From NCBI RefSeq assembly GCF_023373525.1, contig NZ_CP097218.1, forward strand, positions 558,001-622,000: a stretch of DNA of 64,000 bases, written 5' to 3'. Both the position numbers and the translations under genes were made by a program. Under the pieces are notes generated by a model, which was not told the DNA's origin, made no database searches, and worked only from the letters and a program-made list of their open reading frames with translations. Below, in pieces: positions 57,074 through 64,000 of the stretch. This stretch comes from Brachybacterium kimchii (GTDB lineage Bacteria; Actinomycetota; Actinomycetes; Actinomycetales; Dermabacteraceae). Position 1 is the stretch's first letter, and each line of letters begins with the position of its first letter.

Positions 57074-57886
57074 ATGACCTCATCGTTCGAAGAGCTGCTG
57101 CGGATCGGCGCGGAGGCCGACGTCTCCGGCTGGGACTTCTCCTGGCTCGATGGGCGCGCGACCGAGGAGCGCCCTCCATGGGGTTACGCACGGCGGCTCG
57201 GTGAGCGGCTCGAGGGGGCGTCTGCCTCGCTCGACATCCAGACCGGCGGGGGAGAGGTGCTCGCCCAGGCATCGAGGCTTCCGACGCTCGCGGTGGCCAC
57301 GGAGTCCTGGCCGCCGAACATCGCACGCGCCACGGCGCTGCTGCATCCGCGCGGGATCGCCGTGGTCGCCGACCCCGATGAGCCGCCTCTGCCCTTCGCC
57401 GACGGCGCCTTCGACCTGGTCACCAGTCGGCACCCCGCCACGATCCACTGGGGCGAGATCGCCCGTGTGCTGCGACCCGGAGGGACCTACTTCGCCCAGC
57501 ACGTCGGCCCCGCGAGCGCCTTCGAGCTCATCGAGTTCTTCCTCGGACCGCTGCCCGAGCAGCGACTCGGGCGCGACCCCGGCGTGGAGGCGGAGCAGGC
57601 GCGAGCCGCCGGCCTCGAGGTCGTCGACCTGCGCACCGCGCGGCTGCGCATCGAGATCTTCGACGTCGCCGCCGTGGTCTACCTGCTGCGCAAGGTGATC
57701 TGGTGGGTCCCCGGCTTCACCGTCGACGCCCACCGCGAACGCCTGCGCGACCTGCACGAGCGGATCCGGTCCGACGGGCCCTTCGTCGCCCACTCGAGCC
57801 GTCACCTCATCGAGGCCCGGAAGCCCTCGCGATCCGTCTCGGAGGATGATGTCGAGAACCGCCCGGCGTCTCCGACCCCTGCATGA
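57074..57886 (+). CDS. SAM-dependent methyltransferase
   Basis: A 270-residue class I methyltransferase with weak motif I (SASLDIQTGGGEVL), strand 2 in LAVATESWPPN, motif IV in FDLVTSRHPATIHWGEIARV and LRPGGTYFAQHVGP. Related to rRNA-type (RlmA-like) or generic methyltransferases. The DGPF gene begins 40 bp downstream. Substrate unknown. Confidence 0.85.
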   Translation: MTSSFEELLRIGAEADVSGWDFSWLDGRATEERPPWGYARRLGERLEGASASLDIQTGGGEVLAQASRLPTLAVATESWPPNIARATALLHPRGIAVVADPDEPPLPFADGAFDLVTSRHPATIHWGEIARVLRPGGTYFAQHVGPASAFELIEFFLGPLPEQRLGRDPGVEAEQARAAGLEVVDLRTARLRIEIFDVAAVVYLLRKVIWWVPGFTVDAHRERLRDLHERIRSDGPFVAHSSRHLIEARKPSRSVSEDDVENRPASPTPA

Positions 57887-57926
57887 CACCGGCGGCAGCC
57901 CGCCGCCCCGCACAAGGAGGAACCAC

Positions 57927-58334
57927 ATGGCCCGATACCTGCTCCTCAAGCACTACCGCGGCGCCCCCGAGGGGGTGAACGACCACCCGATGGACACGTG
58001 GACACCCGACGAGGTCACGGCGCACCTCCGGTACATGGACGACTTCATGGACCGGCTGCGCGAGAGCGGCGAGTTCGTCGCCACCGGCGCGCTCGCCGAC
58101 GAGGGCCTGTGGGTCCGATACGGCGGTGAGGGGAAGCCCCCGGTCACCGACGGCCCATTCCCCGAGTCCAAGGACCTCATCGCCGGCGGGATGGTCATCG
58201 ACGTCGAGAGCCGCGAGCGCGCCATCGAGCTCGCCGCCGAGCTCTCGGCGGAGCCCGGCAAGGACGGCCTGCCGATCCACGAATGGCTCGAGGTGCGCCC
58301 CTTCCTCGGCGAGGGCGCGCCCGCCGAGGACTGA
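57927..58334 (+). CDS. DGPF (YCII-related) domain protein
   Basis: A 135-residue protein of the YCII-like group with the hallmark DGPF in VTDGPFPESKDLIAGGMVID. AAGGAGG is 7 nt before the ATG. DGPF proteins are the typical neighbours of ECF42 sigma factors, and one follows after 10 bp. Biochemical role unknown. Confidence 0.9.
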   Translation: MARYLLLKHYRGAPEGVNDHPMDTWTPDEVTAHLRYMDDFMDRLRESGEFVATGALADEGLWVRYGGEGKPPVTDGPFPESKDLIAGGMVIDVESRERAIELAAELSAEPGKDGLPIHEWLEVRPFLGEGAPAED

Positions 58335-58344
58335 AGCACCCGCC

Positions 58345-59610
58345 GTGGGCCCCGAGGGCGGGACGCGCCCGCCGATCGATGACCGGCGCGTCCGGAAGCT
58401 GGTCCCCGCGACGATCGCTGCGATGCGACGTCGCGGGGCCGACTTCGCCGACGCCGAGGACGCCGTCCAGGAGGCGCTCGTCCAGGCGCTCGAGCGCTGG
58501 CCGCGGGAACCTCCGGGCGACCCTGCGGCATGGCTCGTCACCGTCGCGTGGCGACGCCATGTGGACGCCGTGCGCTCCGCATCCTCCCGCCGCAGGAGGG
58601 AGGAGGCGGACCACGCGCTCAGCACGAGGCAGGCGGAGGACCGGGCGCACACGGATCCCGGCGTGACGACGTCCGGCGCCCAGGGCCTCGACGACACCCT
58701 CGAGCTCTTCTTCCTGTGCGCCCACCGTGCGCTCAGTCCGTCCGCCGCCGCCGCTCTCACCCTCCGCGCGGTCGGCGGCCTGACCACGAGACAGATCGCT
58801 GCCGCCCACATGGTTCCCGAAGCCACGATGGCCCAGCGCATCAGCCGCGCCAAGCGCACGATCGCCGGACGCCGGCTCGATGAGCCCGGCGACGTCTCCA
58901 CCGTGGCGCAGGTGCTGTACCTGATCTTCAACGAGGGATACCGGGGAGAGATCGACCTCGCGTCGGAGGCGATCCGTCTGGCCCGCCAGCTGCACCGCGC
59001 CGTGGATCATCCCGAGGCGTCCGGGCTGCTGTCGCTCATGCTCCTGCACCATGCCCGGCGTCCCGCCCGGTTCGCCGCGGACGGCGGCCTGGTCCCGCTC
59101 TCGGACCAGGACCGCTCGCTGTGGGACTCCCGCGGCATCGCCGAAGGCGTGGGGATCCTCCAGCGCGCCCTCGCGCACGACTCGATCGGTCCTTTCCAGG
59201 CCCAGGCGGCCATCGCCGCGCTGCATGCGGACGCCCGCACCGTCGAGGAGACCGACTGGGTGCAGATCGTCGGCTGGTACGACGACCTGCTGGCACTCAC
59301 CGAGAGCCCCGTGGTGGCGCTGAACCGCGCGATCGCCGTGGGGGAGGCCGACGGCGCGCTCGCCGGCCTGGCCGCACTCGCCGAGGTCGCCGAGGACGTG
59401 CCCCGCCGCACGGCCGCCGCCGCATACCTGCACGAGAAGGCGGGGCGGACCGAGCTCGCCGCAGAGCTCTACGCTCGTGCCGCGCGGAATGCGGGCAGCC
59501 TGCCTGAGCGCGAGCACCTGCTGCGCCAGGCCGCCCGCCTCGGCGGCGGCGGTGATGCTCGGGCGACGTCCCACCGACGCACCACGACGCGCCCTGACGG
59601 CGTCGTCTAG
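58345..59610 (+). CDS. ECF sigma factor, ECF42 type, with C-terminal TPR-like extension
   Basis: A 421-residue sigma factor. Region 2 is in ADAEDAVQEALVQALERWPR and PAAWLVTVAWRRHVDAVRSA; region 4 is in TLRAVGGLTTRQIAAAHMVP and EATMAQRISRAKRTIA. A long helical C-terminal part (about residues 190-421) with VALNRAIAVGEADG and TAAAAYLHEKAGRTELAAEL matches the TPR extension of ECF42 and related factors, which lack a separate anti-sigma factor. GTG start assumed; the frame is open upstream. Its TAG stop lies inside the -10 of the next gene. It likely drives the DGPF gene upstream. Confidence 0.9.
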   Translation: MGPEGGTRPPIDDRRVRKLVPATIAAMRRRGADFADAEDAVQEALVQALERWPREPPGDPAAWLVTVAWRRHVDAVRSASSRRRREEADHALSTRQAEDRAHTDPGVTTSGAQGLDDTLELFFLCAHRALSPSAAAALTLRAVGGLTTRQIAAAHMVPEATMAQRISRAKRTIAGRRLDEPGDVSTVAQVLYLIFNEGYRGEIDLASEAIRLARQLHRAVDHPEASGLLSLMLLHHARRPARFAADGGLVPLSDQDRSLWDSRGIAEGVGILQRALAHDSIGPFQAQAAIAALHADARTVEETDWVQIVGWYDDLLALTESPVVALNRAIAVGEADGALAGLAALAEVAEDVPRRTAAAAYLHEKAGRTELAAELYARAARNAGSLPEREHLLRQAARLGGGGDARATSHRRTTTRPDGVV

Positions 59611-59613
59611 GCT
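59608..59613 (+). promoter_or_regulatory. -10 element TAGGCT for the ACT gene, overlapping the sigma-factor stop
   Basis: The TAG stop of the sigma gene is the first half of TAGGCT, which ends 7 nt before the ATG at 59621. Leaderless-type start. Confidence 0.45.
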
Positions 59614-59620
59614 CGGCCGC

Positions 59621-60202
59621 ATGACGCAACTCGTGCTGACCGCGATCGGTGAGGATCGCGAAGGACTCGTCTCCGCCCTGGCCCGCGTGGTCGAGGCGCA
59701 GGGAGGGAACTGGCTCGACAGCCAGTTCGCCCGTCTCGCCGGAACGTTCGCGGGCATCGTCCTCGTGGAGATCCAGGAGGAGCGCGCCACAGCGCTCGAG
59801 GCCGCCGTGGCGGACCTGCTCTCCGAGGTCGGATGGAGCATCGAGGTGACCCGTGCGCCGGAGAGCGCCTCCGATGCGCGCGGTCGCGCACCCGGCTCCG
59901 CCGCGTTCGACGAGCAGCCGCTGCGCGTCCACCTCCTCGGCCAGGACCGTCCCGGGATGGTCCATCAGGTCAGCCGCGCGCTGGCCGAGCAGGGCGTGAG
60001 CATCGAGTCCTTCCGCTCCTGGACGCTGGACGCCCCGGAGGGCGGCGGGGTGCTGTTCGAGGCCGAGGCGCTCGCGCGCCTGCCCGGCGCCGACGGGGAG
60101 ACGGGCGACGTCGAGATGGTGCGCCGCGTGCTCGAGCCGATTGCGAACGACCTCATGGTCGACCTGGATCTCGAGGACGCCGCCGCGCCGACGGGCGCCT
60201 GA
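59621..60202 (+). CDS. ACT-domain protein (GcvR-like)
   Basis: A 193-residue protein of two ACT domains: LVLTAIGEDREGLVSALARV (first) and VHLLGQDRPGMVHQVSRALA (second), each with the usual beta-alpha-beta pattern. GcvR-type proteins are regulators that sense an amino acid; the ligand here is unknown. It follows the sigma factor by 10 bp. Confidence 0.85.
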   Translation: MTQLVLTAIGEDREGLVSALARVVEAQGGNWLDSQFARLAGTFAGIVLVEIQEERATALEAAVADLLSEVGWSIEVTRAPESASDARGRAPGSAAFDEQPLRVHLLGQDRPGMVHQVSRALAEQGVSIESFRSWTLDAPEGGGVLFEAEALARLPGADGETGDVEMVRRVLEPIANDLMVDLDLEDAAAPTGA

Positions 60203-60232
60203 CCTCCGCGTCGCGTCAACCGCCCGGTCGAG

Positions 60233-60481
60233 TCAGCCGCCCGCGAAGGGCGGCAGCACGTCCACGCGATCGCCGTCCACGGGGCCGTCGTCCCGTCGCA
60301 CCACGCCGTCGACGAGGAACGACCCGGTGGCGAGCACGCGTCGCATGGGGTCCCCGAAGCGCTCGACCAGCCGGGTGCGCAGAGCGCCCAGCGTAGGGGC
60401 GTCGTCCGGTTCCCAGGTCTCCTGGTCGGTGCCGGCGGCGTCCGCCGCGGCGGCGAAGAAGCGAACGGTGAGCGTGGACAT
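60233..60481 (-). CDS. moaD: MoaD/ThiS-type sulfur carrier (molybdopterin synthase small subunit)
   Basis: An 82-residue ubiquitin-like protein starting LTVRFFAAAADAAGTD and ending VDVLPPFAGG. The C-terminal Gly-Gly is the site of adenylation and thiocarboxylation. It is divergent from the moeB-like gene that should activate it. TAGACT (60488-60493) and a GGAGGC ribosome site both lie upstream. Confidence 0.92.
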   Translation of the reverse strand: MSTLTVRFFAAAADAAGTDQETWEPDDAPTLGALRTRLVERFGDPMRRVLATGSFLVDGVVRRDDGPVDGDRVDVLPPFAGG

Positions 60482-60587
60482 GCCTCCAGTCTAAGAGCCC
60501 GGGGAGGGGACCACGGGAGCCCGGGTGAGCGGGCCCGAACGGACACCGGACCCGCGTCCGCCCGGCCCCCGCGCACCCCTGCGCGCC

Positions 60588-60593
60588 TACCAT
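60588..60593 (+). promoter_or_regulatory. -10 element TACCAT for the MoeB-like gene
   Basis: TACCAT ends 8 nt before the ATG at 60602; no Shine-Dalgarno lies between. Confidence 0.4.
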
Positions 60594-60601
60594 GGGCAGC
60601 T

Positions 60602-61915
60602 ATGGACACTCTCGCCGCACCTGCTGTGGAGCCGCTGGTCGCGCCGGGGCCGCCGCTCACCGCCGAGCAGGCAGAGCGGGCCCGTCGCCAGCTCTCGCTG
60701 CCGGGCTTCGACGAGACCGCGCAGCGTCGCCTCGCCGCCGCCCGCGTGCTCGTGATCGGCGCCGGAGGGCTCGGCAGCGCGAGCGTGCCCTACCTGGTGG
60801 GGGCGGGCGTCGGCACCATCGGGATCGTCGACGACGACGTCGTGGACCTCGTGAACCTGCATCGGCAGGTCTCCCATCGCACGGCGGACGTGGGTCGACC
60901 CAAGACCGCCTCGCTCGCCGACGCCGCGCGCGACCTGGATCCGGCGGTGAGGATCCACGAGCATCGTGTGCGGCTCACCTCCCGGAATGCGTTCGAGGTG
61001 CTCTCCGGGTACGACCTCGTGCTCGACGGGAGCGACAACTACCCCACGCGCTACCTCGTCGATGATGCCGCGCGGCTCACCGGCATCCCGCTCGTGTGGG
61101 GAGCGATCCTCCAGCACCACGGGCAGATCTCCGTCGCCTGGCACGAGCGGGGCCCCGGATACCGCGACCTGTTCCCCGCGCCCCCTGCCCCCGAGGACGT
61201 GGTCAGCTGCAGCACGGGCGGCGTGCTGCCCGGTCTGTGCGGCACCATCGGCACGCTCATGGCGACCGAGGCCCTCAAGCTGATCTGCGGGGTGGGCCGG
61301 CCCCTGATCGGCCGCGTCCTCGTCTACGACGCGCTCAGCGCCCGCACCCGCGAGATCCCCTTCGCCCGTGATCCGCACGCCGAGCCGGTGACCGGGCTCG
61401 TCGACTACGAGCTGTTCTGCGCCGGGCCCGACGCGCCGCCCTCGGTCGCGGCCGACGAGCTCGCCGCGCGCCTGCGTGATGTGCGGGATGCCCAGGGCGC
61501 GGGAGGCGACGCGGCCGAGGACGGCGACCGCGCCGCCACGGCGCCCGTGATCCTCGACGTGCGCGATCCCGAGGAGGCGGCGCGTCTGCGGATCCCCGGC
61601 GCCCGACTGCTGCCTCTCGCCGAGCTCGAGGCCCGCGCCGAGGACGGAACCCGGCGCGACCTCCTGGAGGATGTGGCCCCGGCCCCGGCACCGGGCCCGC
61701 GGCGATCGGTCATCGTGCACTGCGAGCGCGACCCGCGCTCGGTGCGCGCGGCACGCCTGCTCTCCTCGCACGGGTCGGACGACGTCCGCTACCTGCGCGG
61801 CGGCATCCAGGAGCTCGCACGTCTCGCTCCCGAGCTGCTCGAGGGCACCTCCTCGACCACAGGAGACCCCTCGATCACAGGAGCCCCGTCCAGCACCGGG
61901 AACGACAGGGGATGA
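60602..61915 (+). CDS. Adenylyltransferase/sulfurtransferase MoeB-like with rhodanese domain
   Basis: A 437-residue E1-like enzyme: the ATP motif is LVIGAGGLGSASVPYLVGAG, the Arg finger region is LHRQVSHRTADVGRPK, and the Cys region is CSTGGVLPGLCGTIG; a C-terminal rhodanese domain holds the persulfide Cys in VIVHCERDPRSVRAARLL. It would adenylate and thiolate the MoaD-type carrier encoded next to it. The two zinc CxxC pairs of E. coli MoeB are not obvious. The tail is a Ser/Thr/Gly-rich stretch. The stop overlaps the next start. Confidence 0.9.
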   Translation: MDTLAAPAVEPLVAPGPPLTAEQAERARRQLSLPGFDETAQRRLAAARVLVIGAGGLGSASVPYLVGAGVGTIGIVDDDVVDLVNLHRQVSHRTADVGRPKTASLADAARDLDPAVRIHEHRVRLTSRNAFEVLSGYDLVLDGSDNYPTRYLVDDAARLTGIPLVWGAILQHHGQISVAWHERGPGYRDLFPAPPAPEDVVSCSTGGVLPGLCGTIGTLMATEALKLICGVGRPLIGRVLVYDALSARTREIPFARDPHAEPVTGLVDYELFCAGPDAPPSVAADELAARLRDVRDAQGAGGDAAEDGDRAATAPVILDVRDPEEAARLRIPGARLLPLAELEARAEDGTRRDLLEDVAPAPAPGPRRSVIVHCERDPRSVRAARLLSSHGSDDVRYLRGGIQELARLAPELLEGTSSTTGDPSITGAPSSTGNDRG

Positions 61916-62649
61916 GCACGACGACCGCGATGATCGTGCTCGGAGGCGGTGAGGGCCGCCGCCTGGGCGGCGTCTCCAAACCCGACCTCCTCCTCGGCGG
62001 CCGACGTCTCCTGGACCGTGTGCTCGACGCGGGATCCGGCTGCGCCCCGCTCGTGGTCGTCGCCCCGGACAGCGTGGAGGTGCCGAGCGGAGTCCTGCGC
62101 ACCCTGGAGGACCCGCCCGCCGGAGGCCCCGTCGCAGGCATCGCCGCGGGCCTTGCGCTGCTGCGCGCCCACGAGGAGGGGCAGTCAGCGGGCGACCTCG
62201 GGAACGGCTCCGCCGACGGGCCGAGAGACGTGCTCGTCGTGGCGTGCGATCTTCCCGGCGCCGCGGGCTTCATCGGCCCGCTGCAGGCTGCGCGGGCGAA
62301 GTTCGTGGAGCCTCGCACACCGGGGGTGTCGTCCGGCCCGGACGGCCCGGACGGCCCGGACGGCCCGGACGGCCCGGACGGGTCGGCCGGGCCGGACGTG
62401 CGCACCGATGCGCACGCCGCCTGCGACGGGGTGATCGCCGCGCACGCCGACGGACGCCGCGAGCTGCTCGCGGTCCTCGCCGATCGCGCCGCGCTCGAGG
62501 CGTCGATCCGCGAGGGAGGCGCCCGCGACCGCTCGGTGCGCTCGCTGCTCGCCCCGCTCGCTCTCGAGTCCGTCCTGGTCCCAGAGGTCGCGATGGAGGA
62601 CGTGGACACCTGGGAGCAGCACGCCGCGTGGGAGCGCCGGACGCCTTGA
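61912..62649 (+). CDS. Molybdenum cofactor guanylyltransferase-like NTP transferase (MobA-like)
   Basis: A 245-residue nucleotidyltransferase: VLGGGEGRRLGGVSKPDLLL is the NTP-binding motif, PAGGPVAGIAAGLALL the second, and VVACDLPGA the metal Asp. It fits MobA or a related MocA, adjacent to moaD and moeB. A 9-bp tandem repeat in the gene codes for five Gly-Pro-Asp units. It overlaps the previous gene by 4 bp (ATGA). Confidence 0.85.
   Translation: MSTTTAMIVLGGGEGRRLGGVSKPDLLLGGRRLLDRVLDAGSGCAPLVVVAPDSVEVPSGVLRTLEDPPAGGPVAGIAAGLALLRAHEEGQSAGDLGNGSADGPRDVLVVACDLPGAAGFIGPLQAARAKFVEPRTPGVSSGPDGPDGPDGPDGPDGSAGPDVRTDAHAACDGVIAAHADGRRELLAVLADRAALEASIREGGARDRSVRSLLAPLALESVLVPEVAMEDVDTWEQHAAWERRTP
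62335..62379 (+). repeat. Five 9-bp tandem repeats inside the mobA-like gene
   Basis: GGCCCGGAC occurs five times in a row, exactly, and codes for Gly-Pro-Asp. A multiple of three keeps the frame when copies are lost or gained. It lies in a non-conserved loop, so length variation should be tolerated. Confidence 0.85.
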
Positions 62650-62671
62650 GGCGCAGCGTCGCGGGCCGTCC

Positions 62672-64000
62672 TCAGGCCGGCTCGGCCCCGAACTCGCCGA
62701 CATGGGTGATCGCGAGGACGGGCTCGCCGGCCTCGTCGGTCGCCTCGAGATCGAGCTCGGCCTCGATGCCCCAGTCGTGGTTGCCGTCGGGGTCGTCGAT
62801 CACCTGGCGGATGATCCAGCGCTTGGACTCCTCGCGGATCTGGAGGAGCTGCGGGGAGCGCGCGGGGGCATCGATGCCCACGTTGTCGTAGGCGTCGTAG
62901 TACTCGTCCATGGCGTTCGCCCACGCCTTGCGCTCCCAGCCGGAGGCGCCGTCGAGCTCGCCCAGGCGCTCCTCGCGCTCGAAGGCGAAGTGCTCCACGC
63001 GCTGCCAGAGTGAGGCGCGGACCATCTGGCGCAGCACCTTGGTCTGGGCGGAGAGACCCCGCGGGGACGTCGGCCGCACCTCGCTCGCGGCGTCGGCCTC
63101 GTCCTCGGGATGGGTGAGCGCCTCCCACTCGTCGAGCAGGGAGGAGTCGATGCCTCGTACGAGCACGCCCAGCCACTCGATGACGTCCTCGAGCTCGTCG
63201 GTGCGGAGGTCCTGCGGGATCGTGCGGCTGAGCGCCCGGAAGGCGTCGGACAGGTAGCGCAGCACGATGCCCTCGGAGCGCTGCAGGCCGTAGCGCTGCA
63301 CGAACTCGCTGAAGGTCTGGCCCGTCTCGTACATCTCGCGCACGATCGACTTCGGCGAGAGGTCGCCCTCGCGCACCCACGGGCGGTTCTTCCGGTAGAT
63401 CTCGAGGGCGGCCTCGAGGTCCTCCTCGAGGGGCTTGGGCCAGGTGACCTCGTCCAGCAGGGCCATGCGCTCGGTGTACTCGACGCCGTCGGCCTTGAGC
63501 TCGGCGAGCAGCTCCCCGCGGGCCGCGTTCTGCTGGGCCAGCAGGATCTGCATCGGGTCCTCCAGGATCGCCTCGATGATCGAGACGGTGTCCATCGTGA
63601 GGGACTCGGAGTCCTCGTCGAGCGAGTCGATGACGGCGATCGCGAAGGGCGCGAGCGGCTGGGTCATCGTGAAGTCCAGCTGCAGATCCTCGACGAGCGC
63701 GATGCGCCGGCCCAGGTGGTCGTCCTTCTCGAGCGTCTCGATGATCTCCGCCTCCCGCAGGCCGCGGAAGATGTCGGCCGCCTGCTTGACCAGTCGCAGC
63801 TTCTGGTTGCTCGTCTGATGGGACTCCATGATCAGGTGCCGTGCCGAGGCGACCGCGCTGCCGGGACGGGCGATGAGCGCGAGCTCCATCGACGGGGTGA
63901 TCTGCAGGTGCGGGCGCAGCGTCTCGGGCGGGGACTCGATCAGCTTGGTCATGTTCTGCTCGGTCCAGTTGATCGCACCGTCCGGGATCCGCGGCTTGGG
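62672..64000 (-). CDS. DEAD/DEAH helicase with DUF3516, C-terminal part (cut by window edge)
   Basis: Open from the window edge, 442 residues to the stop. The beginning INWTEQNMTKLIESPPETLR and the following region match the segment after the helicase core of DUF3516-type Ski2-like helicases. The rest is a helical domain (QRYGLQRSEGIVLRYLSDAF; RASLWQRVEHFAFEREERLG) and ends DLEATDEAGEPVLAITHVGE. The motor domains with motifs I and II lie beyond the right edge. The full gene should be a roughly 830-residue RNA/DNA helicase. An internal Met at 63952 is not the real start. Confidence 0.85.
   Translation of the reverse strand, partial: PKPRIPDGAINWTEQNMTKLIESPPETLRPHLQITPSMELALIARPGSAVASARHLIMESHQTSNQKLRLVKQAADIFRGLREAEIIETLEKDDHLGRRIALVEDLQLDFTMTQPLAPFAIAVIDSLDEDSESLTMDTVSIIEAILEDPMQILLAQQNAARGELLAELKADGVEYTERMALLDEVTWPKPLEEDLEAALEIYRKNRPWVREGDLSPKSIVREMYETGQTFSEFVQRYGLQRSEGIVLRYLSDAFRALSRTIPQDLRTDELEDVIEWLGVLVRGIDSSLLDEWEALTHPEDEADAASEVRPTSPRGLSAQTKVLRQMVRASLWQRVEHFAFEREERLGELDGASGWERKAWANAMDEYYDAYDNVGIDAPARSPQLLQIREESKRWIIRQVIDDPDGNHDWGIEAELDLEATDEAGEPVLAITHVGEFGAEPA

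Noticed and set aside
62335..62379. Short direct repeats as a possible CRISPR array
   Set aside because: Units are 9 bp, contiguous and in frame within a coding gene; no spacers.

Overview
The window reads as a piece of a high-GC actinobacterial chromosome, most likely a Micrococcales/Dermabacteraceae-type organism such as Brachybacterium. This placement is inference from gene content and protein style, not from a marker gene. Supporting points are the strongly GC-biased third positions, short or GTG-started overlapping genes, a DUF222/HNH (13E12-type) endonuclease with a LexA-like box, an actinobacterial LigA insertion, a class I IlvC, an IdeR/DtxR-type iron box, and many genes with a TANNNT -10 element only 6-8 nt before the start codon (leaderless-type starts). 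No tRNA, rRNA, CRISPR array or intact insertion sequence was seen.

Layout. 1-1144 is the 5' part of glgX (minus strand, cut by the window edge). 1382-6964 is a MoxR ATPase, DUF58, membrane, VWA, VWA, TPR-type operon, running with overlap into a cysteine desulfurase, mnmA (tRNA 2-thiouridylation) and a degenerate MetE-like protein. 10560-13653 (minus) is a tightly overlapped trio: HSL-type esterase, condensation/alcohol-acetyltransferase-like protein, and a DUF6320-like zinc-ribbon membrane protein. 13760-15912 is a divergent YeiH exporter/LysR pair with an inverted repeat over the LysR start. 16127-19000 holds the HNH endonuclease with its SOS-like box, a DUF3592-like membrane protein and a GNAT. 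19136-22486 is ligA followed by an apparently frameshifted RCC1-repeat gene. 22509-27848 holds acetyltransferases, a RecQ helicase with a phosphoribosyltransferase-like tail, small hypotheticals and a methyltransferase.

27908-31271 is gatCAB, ended by a strong hairpin. 31335-32962 has a methyltransferase and a DinB-like protein, divergent around a perfect 27-bp-armed inverted repeat. 33153-38613 is a three-gene hydroxamate siderophore operon of desferrioxamine type: PLP decarboxylase, N-hydroxylase, and an acyltransferase fused to an IucA/IucC synthetase. It is preceded by an IdeR/DtxR box and closed by a 34-bp palindrome.

40398-51436 is the branched-chain amino-acid block: ilvD, then ilvB-ilvN-ilvC, serA, leuB and ilvE. 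Between ilvD and ilvB lies a compositionally foreign DUF2971-like gene next to the C-terminal stump of a LuxR-type response regulator. The ilvB leader encodes a 12-residue peptide with five consecutive branched-chain residues, followed by a terminator hairpin: a transcription attenuator.

51477-64000 is mixed housekeeping and stress functions: an NAD-dependent epimerase-like protein, a Kef-type antiporter, a patatin, a CPBP protease coupled to an HTH/DUF3887-like protein, a methyltransferase, a DGPF (YCII) protein with an ECF42-type sigma factor, an ACT-domain protein, moaD/moeB/mobA-like molybdopterin genes, and the C-terminal part of a DUF3516 Ski2-like helicase cut by the right edge.
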